Part shown: one piece after another, positions 8,259 to 16,048 of the stretch
Layout: each line of letters begins with the position of its first letter
How positions within the stretch are numbered: position 1 is the first letter of the stretch
Origin: Opitutaceae bacterium EW11
GTDB taxonomy: Bacteria; Verrucomicrobiota; Verrucomicrobiia; Opitutales; Opitutaceae
Assembly (NCBI GenBank): GCA_003054665.1
Contig: QAYY01000002.1
Location: 525,816 to 589,815 of the forward strand
DNA length: 64,000 nt
Reading direction: 5' to 3'
Translations under genes and position numbers: made by a program
Notes under the pieces: generated by a model
The model's input: only the letters and a program-made list of their open reading frames with translations
Told to the model about the DNA's origin: nothing
Databases searched by the model: none

Positions 8259-10538
8259 TTGAATACGAAATCTTCGCGCCGCACGCGCACGCTGTTTTTC
8301 GCGTCGTCGGTGGCCGTCGTCGCGGCTGCAGGCGCGGCGCTCGCCGGCGCGCTTGGGGGTTGTTCGCGTTCGCACAAGCCCGCATCGCGGCGACCTGTTT
8401 CCGCGGCGGTGGCGCAGAAGTCGGCGTCTTGCCGCGAGTGCCACGAAGAGATTTTCCGCGCGTGGGAAGGCACGGATCACGCGCTTGCGAATCGTCCGCT
8501 CGATCCGGCGCGGCATGGCGCGGCGTTCGCGGTGGCGGTTGAGATCGTCGACGGCGGTGCGAGGTTCACGTTGGGGTCGCGCAATGGACGACCGACGATG
8601 ACTGAAAAGCGGACCGACGGCACGAGGCGTGAACACGCACCGGACTTTATTCTCGGCGCCAAGCCGCTCTGGCAGCCGCTCGTGGCGGCCCCGGGCGGAC
8701 GCTGGCAGCCGACCGACATGGCGTTCGATGTGAAACGCGGCGAGTGGTTCAATGTGTTCGGCGCCGAGAATCGCCAGCCCGGCGAGTGGGGGCATTGGAC
8801 CGGCCGGGGGATGAACTGGAACTCGATGTGCGCGCCGTGCCACATGACCGGCTATCGCAAGAACTACGATCCGGCGACCGACAGCTACCGCTCGAGTTGG
8901 GTCGAACACGGCGTTGGCTGTATTCAGTGCCACGGCGCGATGCCCGACGAGCATCGTCTTTTGCCGAAGAATGCCACGCGACCCGCGGGCGCGCCGATGC
9001 CGGCGCCGTTCTTTGGCGACCGGACGAAGTGGATCCAGGTGTGCGCGAGCTGTCACGCGCGCGGTGAGCCGTTGACCGGCGATTTTCAGCCGGGCTATCT
9101 CTACGCCGACCACTACCGGCTCGTGCTTCCGGTCGATCCGCACACGTATTATCCCGACGGACAACAGCGCGACGAGGATTTCACCTGGACATCGTTTCGA
9201 TTGAGCCGAATGGGCGGCCACGGCGGTGTCACCTGTTTCGACTGTCACGATCCGCACACGACGAAGACGTTTCTGCCGATCGACCAGAATCAGCTCTGCC
9301 TGCAGTGTCACGCCACGCCGGGGCGCTTGCAGCCCAACGGCGCTCGCGCGGCGCCGATCGATCCTCTGGCTCACTCCCATCATAAGGAAGGCAGCACCGG
9401 CAATTCGTGCGTCGCCTGCCACATGCCGACGACGAACTATATGCAGCGCGCCCCGCGGCACGATCATGGCTTCCTGATTCCCGATCCGCTCCTGAATCGC
9501 GAACTCGGCATCCCCGATGCCTGCTCGCGCTGTCACACGGACAAACCTGTCGAGTGGTCCATCGAGGCCGCGGAAAAGTGGTATGGCGACCGCATGAGCA
9601 CGCGCCAGCGGCGCCGCACGCGCGCCATCGTGGCGGCGCAAGCGGGCCGGCCGGAAGCGGTCGAGGCGCTGCTGAGCGTCTGGCCGACTGAAGAGGTCGC
9701 GGTTTGGCGCGCGACGATGCTGGAGTTGCTCGTGGGAGCCGCCAACGACGCGCGTGTGGCGACCATCGCGCGCGCGGCATTGCGCGACGCCGATTCACTC
9801 GTGCGCTCGGCAGCGGTGCGTGTGGTGGGTCGGAGTTCGGACGCGCCGGCGGTGCTCACGCCGCTACTGAGCGATCCGGTGCGATCGGTGCGCCTCGATG
9901 CGGCGTGGGCGCTTTCACGGGAACTGCCCGCGGATTCGGCGGCGCGGCGCGAACTCGATGCGTATCTCGCGCTCGGTGTCGACCAGCCCGGCGGGCTGGC
10001 GCTGCTCGCGCAGGATCTGGCGAATCGTGGGCAGCTCAGCGAAGCCGAGGCACACCTGACAAAGGCAATTGAGTGGGACGCGAACTCGCCCGGGCTGCGG
10101 CAGACGCTTGGCTTGGTGCTCGCGAGCGCCGGAAAAATGGACGCGGCTGCCGCGCAGTTGGCGCGCGCCGCCGATCTCGCGCCGCATGACGGTGAATTGG
10201 CGCAGAGCGCGGGGCTGGCGTTTGCCGAAATCGGTCGAACGGCCGATGCGGAGCGCTACTTGCGATTGGCCGTCGCACGCGTGCCGAGTCTGCACCGTGC
10301 GTGGTATAACCTCGGTTTGCTGCTCGCGCAGCAGCGCAGAACGCTCGACGCGATCGAAGCGTTGAACGCCGCGGAGAAGGCCGCGCCGGCGATTGCGGAT
10401 TACCCGCATGCGCTCGCGACGGTTTTGCTACAAACGGGCGACCGCCGTGGCGCGCAGGCCGCTGCGGCACGCGCGCTCGCGATCGATCCCTCGCGCGACG
10501 ACACGCGGCAGTTGTTGAGGTTGGTCTCGCAGCCGTAG
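8259..10538 (+). CDS. Octahaem c-type cytochrome lipoprotein with HEAT and TPR repeats
   Basis: A 759-residue exported protein. An Arg-rich start and hydrophobic stretch lead to a lipobox-like LGGC at residues 32-35, suggesting lipid anchoring at the outer or inner membrane. Eight CxxCH haem motifs follow: CRECH, CAPCH, CIQCH, CASCH, CFDCH, CLQCH, CVACH and CSRCH. After the cytochrome part come HEAT-like repeats (SLVRSAAVRVVG, SVRLDAAWALS) and then at least three TPRs to the C-terminus. Such cytochrome/TPR proteins occur in Planctomycetes and Verrucomicrobia without an assigned redox partner. Start: the frame opens with TTG at 8259, chosen because it gives a normal lipoprotein signal; an internal GTG at 8310 would remove the basic n-region. 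The role in electron transfer is inferred from haem motifs only. Confidence 0.88.
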   Translation: MNTKSSRRTRTLFFASSVAVVAAAGAALAGALGGCSRSHKPASRRPVSAAVAQKSASCRECHEEIFRAWEGTDHALANRPLDPARHGAAFAVAVEIVDGGARFTLGSRNGRPTMTEKRTDGTRREHAPDFILGAKPLWQPLVAAPGGRWQPTDMAFDVKRGEWFNVFGAENRQPGEWGHWTGRGMNWNSMCAPCHMTGYRKNYDPATDSYRSSWVEHGVGCIQCHGAMPDEHRLLPKNATRPAGAPMPAPFFGDRTKWIQVCASCHARGEPLTGDFQPGYLYADHYRLVLPVDPHTYYPDGQQRDEDFTWTSFRLSRMGGHGGVTCFDCHDPHTTKTFLPIDQNQLCLQCHATPGRLQPNGARAAPIDPLAHSHHKEGSTGNSCVACHMPTTNYMQRAPRHDHGFLIPDPLLNRELGIPDACSRCHTDKPVEWSIEAAEKWYGDRMSTRQRRRTRAIVAAQAGRPEAVEALLSVWPTEEVAVWRATMLELLVGAANDARVATIARAALRDADSLVRSAAVRVVGRSSDAPAVLTPLLSDPVRSVRLDAAWALSRELPADSAARRELDAYLALGVDQPGGLALLAQDLANRGQLSEAEAHLTKAIEWDANSPGLRQTLGLVLASAGKMDAAAAQLARAADLAPHDGELAQSAGLAFAEIGRTADAERYLRLAVARVPSLHRAWYNLGLLLAQQRRTLDAIEALNAAEKAAPAIADYPHALATVLLQTGDRRGAQAAAARALAIDPSRDDTRQLLRLVSQP

Positions 10539-10737
10539 GGTTCGGAGGGGGGAGGCGCGTTGATCTCGGAATGGCCTTTCCCACAGCCGCGGCCATCGCC
10601 ACGCCCGACGAAGTCAGGCCTGGCGGTCCAGGCAGAGCTGGACTGTATCGTCGTTCCACTCCTCGCAATGGCAGGGAGGAGCGTCACTTTCTAGCGCAGG
10701 TCTCAAAAGGGAGTAGCGTCTCGCGCACGCAACGAAG

Positions 10738-12375
10738 TCACGTCTTGCTGAGTCGCACGGGCGAACGACCGCGGAAGGGGATCGCGCCGACGAGCGCTTG
10801 CACGACGGCATCTTGCACCACCGGGGCGAGTGAGTAGGCGTTGATGAACGTGGGGCACGCCGGCACATCCCGGAGGTGGAAAGGCGAACCGAACGAGATG
10901 AACACCGTCGGCACGTCGTGCCAGTAGCGGTCCATCGCACGCGGAAAGCCGCCTTGCAGGTCAAGCCAGCGCAGCTCCATCGACGCGCGCACTTTCGAGG
11001 CTTCCTCGGCGATCGCGTAGATGACGACGTCGTAGTAATCGCGATGAACATCGGTGTCGGGCGCGAAACGTTCGACGCGGAAACCTTTCGCGACGAGGCG
11101 GCGCTCGAGTTCCAGCTCTGGCGCGTAGGCGTTCGGCTTCGGTATGTGGTGCGACCACTCCTGGATCAACAGCACGCGCCGATGCCGTCGTGGGGAGAAC
11201 GGCAGCAGGCGTTGCTCGTCTTTCACGAGCGTGACAGCATGTCGCGCGCAGTCGCGTGCCCATTGTTCGTGCCGGTGGCGAACGTTCGCGGGAACGGCGG
11301 GAGACAAGTCGTGCGTGCGCCAGAGACCCAAAGCGGCTTTGAGGGCGAGGATGCGCGTGACCGCTTCGTCGACGCGCGCGATCGCCAATCGTCCGTCGCG
11401 CACGGCTTCGCGCAGGTAATGCAGGTCGAGTTCCGGGTCGTTGGAGAACAGCAGCAGGTCGCAACCGTTGGCGACAATCTGCGGAACGAACTTGGGACGC
11501 GGTGCAAGTGAGGTGACGCCGCCCATGGTGCTGGCGTCCGAGAAGATCACGCCGCGGAAGCCAAGGCGCTCGCGTAGCAGGCGGACGTTGAGCGCGGCGG
11601 ACAGACTCGCGGGCGCCTCGCCAGCGCCTCGAAATGCGGGCAATGAGACGTGCGCGCTCATGACCGCGAGCGTGCCGGCGCGGATCGCGCTGCGGTAGAC
11701 GTGGCCGTAAGTCGCCTCCCATTGCGCGAGCGATAGGCCGTTGCGCGTGGTCACGAAGTGCTGGTTGCGATCGTCCCAGCCGTCCCCCGGCCAGTGTTTC
11801 ACACACGCGGCAACGCCGCCGCGCTGCAGCGCGCGGATGTAGGCCGCGACGAACGGCGCGACCGTCACAGCGTTGTCGCCAAAAGAGCGTGTGCTCACGA
11901 GGGCGTTGCGGTGATTCAGTGCGAGGTCGGAGACCGGACTGAACGAGCAGTTGAATCCCGCCGCGCGACCTTCGCGCGCGGCGATGCGCGCCATTCGCTC
12001 GGCCCAACGTGTGTCGCCGGTGGCGGCGACGGTCATCTGATTCGGGAAAACGGTGCCGATGCCTCCGATCGCCCCTTCCGCGCCGAGCTCGAGATCGCCG
12101 CAGATCAGCGCGGGCACACGCGAGTGCGACTGGAGGTGTCCGATGGCGGTGCGTAGCGAATGGATCGGTCCGCCGGCGCGGCAGAAGAGACCGCCGATGC
12201 CGAGTGCGGCGAAGCGTTCGAGATTCTCGCGGCTCGAGTCGATCGATTGGACAACGATGAGTTGCGCGAGCTTTTGTTCGAGCGTGAGACCGCCGCGTGT
12301 GGCCTCGACCCAGCGGACGGCATGCTGGGCCAAGTGGAAGGGAGCGGAGGCGAGCGCGTGAGAGCGTTTGCCCAT
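10738..12375 (-). CDS. GH3 family glycosidase, NagZ-type, with altered acid/base dyad
   Basis: A 545-residue single-domain relative of the GH3 half of the fusion at 3739-6165. It keeps KHWPGDG (residues 193-199) and the nucleophile loop GVIFSDAS (Asp280). At the acid/base dyad it has Asn204-Gln-His206 where the fusion protein has Asp-Gln-His, so the His is kept and the Asp that normally orients it is Asn. There is no signal peptide, suggesting a cytoplasmic enzyme acting on imported oligosaccharides. The frame runs to a GTG at 12408 overlapping the AraC gene; ATG at 12375 is preferred because it leaves 19 nt after that gene. Coupling to the AraC gene upstream suggests co-regulation. Possible roles are hydrolase, phosphorylase or a weakly active paralogue. 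Confidence 0.88.
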   Translation of the reverse strand: MGKRSHALASAPFHLAQHAVRWVEATRGGLTLEQKLAQLIVVQSIDSSRENLERFAALGIGGLFCRAGGPIHSLRTAIGHLQSHSRVPALICGDLELGAEGAIGGIGTVFPNQMTVAATGDTRWAERMARIAAREGRAAGFNCSFSPVSDLALNHRNALVSTRSFGDNAVTVAPFVAAYIRALQRGGVAACVKHWPGDGWDDRNQHFVTTRNGLSLAQWEATYGHVYRSAIRAGTLAVMSAHVSLPAFRGAGEAPASLSAALNVRLLRERLGFRGVIFSDASTMGGVTSLAPRPKFVPQIVANGCDLLLFSNDPELDLHYLREAVRDGRLAIARVDEAVTRILALKAALGLWRTHDLSPAVPANVRHRHEQWARDCARHAVTLVKDEQRLLPFSPRRHRRVLLIQEWSHHIPKPNAYAPELELERRLVAKGFRVERFAPDTDVHRDYYDVVIYAIAEEASKVRASMELRWLDLQGGFPRAMDRYWHDVPTVFISFGSPFHLRDVPACPTFINAYSLAPVVQDAVVQALVGAIPFRGRSPVRLSKT

Positions 12376-12394
12376 GAAGTTCGCGGAGGGGGGC

Positions 12395-13345
12395 TTAAGC
12401 GTAGGCACTGCCGGCGGGCAGGTATTTTCTCAGCAAGTGAAACGCGAAACCGGCGTCGCAGCGATTGTAGGCGCTCTCGCCAATGCCGGGGATGTCGCTG
12501 CCGGCCTGCTGACGCCATTGTGAGGGCGTGAGGTGAAAGAGGCGTTTGAAAGCAGTGTTGTAGCTCTTCACGTTCGGGAAGCCGCATTCCATCGCCACGT
12601 CGAGGATGGTGGTTTCGCGACGGGCGAGGAGCGGGAGCGATTTTTTCGTCCGCACGATGCTGACATATTCGCTCACCGTGCAGCCGAGACGGGTTTTGAA
12701 GAGTCGCGCAAGGTAGCTGACCGACACGGACTCGCTCGCGGCGAGTTCGGCGGAAGAGATTTCCTCGTTGCTGTGCGCTTCGAGATAGGTGACGAGGCGC
12801 GCGAGTCGCTGGCCGAGCGCATCGTCGGCGATGTTTTGCGGTTCGGCTCTCGGTGCGGCGGCGAGAGTCGATGGCACGTCCCGCATCAGCAGCGCCAGCA
12901 ATCGGAGTAGGTGGGACTCGACTTGGAAGCGGTAGCCTTCGCGCCTCATGCGCATTTCCCAGAGGATTTCGGCGATAATCTCGCGCGTCGCTTGGAGGCG
13001 GCGATCGTTGGGAAAGCGGCGACCGATCTGGTTGTAGGCAAAGCGCCGCCGCGGGAAATCCGGATCGAGGCGCGAAGCGAAGGCGGTGTCGATCTGGAGC
13101 GCGACGAGCAAGTTCGCTCCCGCCGTCTCGTGCGTGAAATGCATTTCGCCGCTCGGAATAAAATATACGTCGTCTGGCTTGAGCACGACCTGACCCTCGC
13201 TTGTCTGCACCATCACTTGGCCGCGCAGCACGAGGAGAAACTCCGAGTCGCGGTGGCAGTGGCTCGCGCAGTTTCGAACACTATGCACGAAAATCCGCAG
13301 CGGCAGATTCTCCTGATGCTCGATGCGCTCGAGATGGGTTTCCAT
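12395..13345 (-). CDS. AraC-family transcriptional regulator with cupin sensor domain
   Basis: A 316-residue regulator. Residues about 10-110 form a cupin-like ligand domain (HCHRDSEFLLVLRG, then IPSGEMHFTH). Residues about 205-305 form two helix-turn-helix motifs with AraC hallmarks: SVSYLARLFKTRLGCTVSEYV in the first, and ILDVAMECGFPNVKSYNTAFKR for the second motif. Such proteins usually activate sugar-use genes on binding a breakdown product. The GH3 gene starts 19 nt downstream on the same strand and is the likely co-transcribed target. The start at 13345 was preferred over 13426 because the added residues are Arg/Cys-rich and the cupin follows normally from METHLERIEH. Confidence 0.9.
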   Translation of the reverse strand: METHLERIEHQENLPLRIFVHSVRNCASHCHRDSEFLLVLRGQVMVQTSEGQVVLKPDDVYFIPSGEMHFTHETAGANLLVALQIDTAFASRLDPDFPRRRFAYNQIGRRFPNDRRLQATREIIAEILWEMRMRREGYRFQVESHLLRLLALLMRDVPSTLAAAPRAEPQNIADDALGQRLARLVTYLEAHSNEEISSAELAASESVSVSYLARLFKTRLGCTVSEYVSIVRTKKSLPLLARRETTILDVAMECGFPNVKSYNTAFKRLFHLTPSQWRQQAGSDIPGIGESAYNRCDAGFAFHLLRKYLPAGSAYA

Positions 13346-13517
13346 GCAGCTTCGCAGTCCAATGCACGAGCAACGTCGCCAGTTCAAGACTCGACGACGC
13401 TTGTGTGTCAGTGAGGTGCGTTGCACCGCGCGCGAACGAGTGAAACGCGCGGCGACTGATTACCCACTGGAAGCGGATGGACGCTCCCGCGCGCTTTCAG
13501 ATGTTGGCATGCCCCGA

Positions 13518-14339
13518 TCAGCCGCCCGGGCGGAGCCGGTTGCTCACGTTGACCAACGTCCGGTACTTGGCCGGCGGGCAGTTGAGCGATCGGGAGAACA
13601 TCCGGGAGAAGTAACCGCGGTCCCCGAAGCCTGTTTTCTCCGCGATCTCGTCGAGCGAGGCGTCGTCGTGGTGGAGCATCGAGCACGCCTCCTCGAGCCG
13701 GAGATTCGTCAGGTACTCCAGCGGCGTGTGGCCCGTGCATTGGCGGAACAGCCGGATGAAGGCGGAGGGATGCATCCGCGCCTCACGGGCCAGCGCGACA
13801 TTGCCGACCTTGCGGGGATAGCGATTCGCGATGGTTTCCACCGCGCGCGTGATCCGCGGGTCCTCGTAACGCCGCGTCCAGTCGGTGGACGGGAGCTGTA
13901 GCAGTGCGCTGGAGACAAGAATCTGCGCGAGCAGGGAGATCCTGACGCTGGAGGTGTCCCACGAGAACTGCTCGAGAACCTGTTGACGGCAGATCCTCTG
14001 CTCCTCCGTCGCACGAAACTGGAACACGGTCTCTGGTGCGCCCCGGAACCGGGGCTCCACGAGGAAGTGCACGAACAGCTGCTGCACGGGAGAGCGCAGC
14101 TTCGACGAATAGTGCGTGTTGGGCGGGATCAGGACGACGTGGCCGGGTCGAATCGGTATCGACTTCTTCGCGACGCCGATTTCCGCCCCGCGTTTGTCGT
14201 GCCAGTAGAGCCTCCAGTAAGGCGCGCAGTGGTCCGTGGCCTCCCAGGCCAGGAATTCGGCCAGGTCGCAGGACAGGATCTGGACCTGGTGCAGGGTCTT
14301 CGCGGTGAGCCAACTCACGGACTTGAGCTTCGATGGCAT
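13518..14339 (-). CDS. AraC-family transcriptional regulator
   Basis: A 273-residue protein with an N-terminal cupin-like sensor (RPGHVVLIPPNTHYSSKL at about 65-82) and a C-terminal AraC DNA-binding domain. The first HTH is around HPSAFIRLFRQCTGHTPLEYL and the second is LDEIAEKTGFGDRGYFSRMF, the classical family signature. It is divergently transcribed from the GH43/GH78 genes with only 85 nt between start codons, the usual arrangement for an AraC activator of a glycoside-use operon. The inducer may be a xylose, arabinose or rhamnose oligomer, judged only from those neighbours. Confidence 0.9.
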   Translation of the reverse strand: MPSKLKSVSWLTAKTLHQVQILSCDLAEFLAWEATDHCAPYWRLYWHDKRGAEIGVAKKSIPIRPGHVVLIPPNTHYSSKLRSPVQQLFVHFLVEPRFRGAPETVFQFRATEEQRICRQQVLEQFSWDTSSVRISLLAQILVSSALLQLPSTDWTRRYEDPRITRAVETIANRYPRKVGNVALAREARMHPSAFIRLFRQCTGHTPLEYLTNLRLEEACSMLHHDDASLDEIAEKTGFGDRGYFSRMFSRSLNCPPAKYRTLVNVSNRLRPGG

Positions 14340-14424
14340 TGCTCAAAACGTCCCCATGTTCGTCACTTTTGTCCATAGGCATTCGGGGGCGGCGGTGATT
14401 AGCTTGAAGGACCCCATCCGCCCG
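14340..14424. promoter_or_regulatory. Divergent control region between AraC gene and GH43 gene
   Basis: The 85 nt between the AraC start (minus, 14339) and the GH43 start (plus, 14425) must hold both promoters. A GAAGGA about 14 nt before the GH43 ATG could serve as a distant ribosome binding site. I see no strong palindrome or consensus sigma-70 pair, so the operator is inferred from gene arrangement alone. Confidence 0.4.
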
Positions 14425-16017
14425 ATGCGTATGCCTCCGATACCGACAAAACTCCTCTCGATCATGGCCTGTCTCGCCAGCGCCGCGGTTTCTTCCGCGG
14501 ATCGTTCGCTTGCCGCAGAATCCTCCTGGGCCCGAGGCCCGGAAGGGCAGCGGAAAGCCGATCAGGGCAACGGCACTTACCTGAATCCCATCCTGGCGGG
14601 CGACCGGCCGGATCCTTCAGTGCTGAAGCACGGCAGGGACTACTACATGGTTCATTCCTCGTTCGGCAGCGTGCCGGGATTGCTGGTCTGGCACTCGCGC
14701 GACCTGGTGAACTGGGAGCCGCTCGGGCCCGCGCTCAAGCGGTCGGTCGGCATCGTTTGGGCGCCCGACCTGACGTTTCACGACGGGCTTTTTTATATCT
14801 ACCTGCCGGTTCTGAACGAAAAGGGCTTCACCAACATGGTCGTGTCCGCGAAGGACCCGCGCGGGCCGTGGAGCGATCCGGTGGACCTGCACATCGGCAA
14901 TTTCGACCCGGGCCACGGTGTTTCGACGGACGGCAAGCGGTATCTGTTTTTCAACGGCGGCACGATGGCCCCGCTGTCCGGCGACGGGCTGAGCGTGGCG
15001 GGTCCGGTGCGGAAGGTGTACGAAGGCTGGAGATACCCCGAACACTGGGACGTGGAGACCTTCGCGCAGGAAGGACCGAAGCTCCTGCACCACGGCGACT
15101 ATTATTACATGGTGCTCGCCGAGGGCGGCACGGGCGGGCCTGCCACCAGCCACATGGTGATCATGGCACGCTCCCGGAGCCTCGAAGGACCGTGGGAGAA
15201 CTCGCCCTACAACCCGGTGGTGCGGACGCAGAGCGCGAGCGAGAAATGGTGGTCCAGGGGCCATGCCACGCTCGTCGAGGGGCCGGATGGAAAACAGTGG
15301 TACCTCGTCTATCACGCGTATGAGAGCGGGTACTACAACTTGGGACGCCAGACCCTTCTCGAACCCGTGGAATGGACGGCCGACGGCTGGGTCAAGGCCT
15401 CCGGCTACGACGTTGCCAGGCCGATACCGATGCCGCACGGGGGCGAGGCGGTCCCTCACGGTTTCGCCTATTCGGACGACTTCAGCACCGACAAGATCGG
15501 CAGGCAGTGGACGTTTTTCACGCCCAGGATCCCGATCGCCGACTGTTACCGCTACGAGCAGGGCGCGCTGGTGGTGAAAGCGACGGGCACCTCTCCCAAG
15601 GACGGTTCGCCGCTGTCGTTTGTGACCGGCGATCACGCCTACGAGGTTCAGGTGGAGGTGGAGTGCGACGAGGGAGCCACGGGCGCGCTGTTGGTGTTCT
15701 ACAGCGAACGTTTGTTTGCCGGACTCGGGTTCTCCAAGGATTCCTTGCTCGAATACAGCAAAGGCGATTCGCAGACGTTTCCGAAACCGGCCTCGATCGG
15801 CCGCCGCTTCTTCCTGCGCCTGAGAAACGATCGCCACGTCGTCACCGTTTGGCACAGCCCGGACGGTGAGCATTGGACCAAGCACTGGATGCAGTTCGAG
15901 GTTTCCGGATACCACCACAACGTCGCCGGAGGTTTCCTCAGTCTGCGACCGTCGCTCCTCGCGACGGGCAACGGCGAGGTCCGCTTCCGGAATTTCCGTT
16001 ACACCGCGCTTCCTTAA
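14425..16017 (+). CDS. GH43 family glycosidase (xylosidase/arabinofuranosidase type), secreted
   Basis: A 530-residue protein with a signal peptide (LLSIMACLASAAVSSA) and a five-bladed propeller GH43 domain. The three catalytic acids can be placed: base Asp63 in GDRPDPSVL, pKa modulator Asp115 in VWAPDLTF, and general acid Glu216 in FAQEGPKLL. The Asp-Pro-Ser and Glu-Gly-Pro contexts are classic for the family. Residues about 350-530 form a C-terminal beta-sandwich (DDFSTDKIGRQWTFF onward) as in many GH43 xylan-acting enzymes. Likely role: removing xylose or arabinose side groups outside the cytoplasm. The open frame extends to 14236 inside the AraC gene; ATG at 14425 (or 14431) is preferred because the signal peptide follows. 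The GH78 gene begins 31 nt downstream. Confidence 0.9.
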   Translation: MRMPPIPTKLLSIMACLASAAVSSADRSLAAESSWARGPEGQRKADQGNGTYLNPILAGDRPDPSVLKHGRDYYMVHSSFGSVPGLLVWHSRDLVNWEPLGPALKRSVGIVWAPDLTFHDGLFYIYLPVLNEKGFTNMVVSAKDPRGPWSDPVDLHIGNFDPGHGVSTDGKRYLFFNGGTMAPLSGDGLSVAGPVRKVYEGWRYPEHWDVETFAQEGPKLLHHGDYYYMVLAEGGTGGPATSHMVIMARSRSLEGPWENSPYNPVVRTQSASEKWWSRGHATLVEGPDGKQWYLVYHAYESGYYNLGRQTLLEPVEWTADGWVKASGYDVARPIPMPHGGEAVPHGFAYSDDFSTDKIGRQWTFFTPRIPIADCYRYEQGALVVKATGTSPKDGSPLSFVTGDHAYEVQVEVECDEGATGALLVFYSERLFAGLGFSKDSLLEYSKGDSQTFPKPASIGRRFFLRLRNDRHVVTVWHSPDGEHWTKHWMQFEVSGYHHNVAGGFLSLRPSLLATGNGEVRFRNFRYTALP

Positions 16018-16048
16018 GCCGCACGTCTGCGCTTAACTGCCGAGCACG

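Noticed and set aside
7887..9641. 584-codon minus-strand frame across the divergent region
   Set aside because: Overlaps both the sulfatase N-terminus and the haem-motif cytochrome; no domain and Arg-rich.
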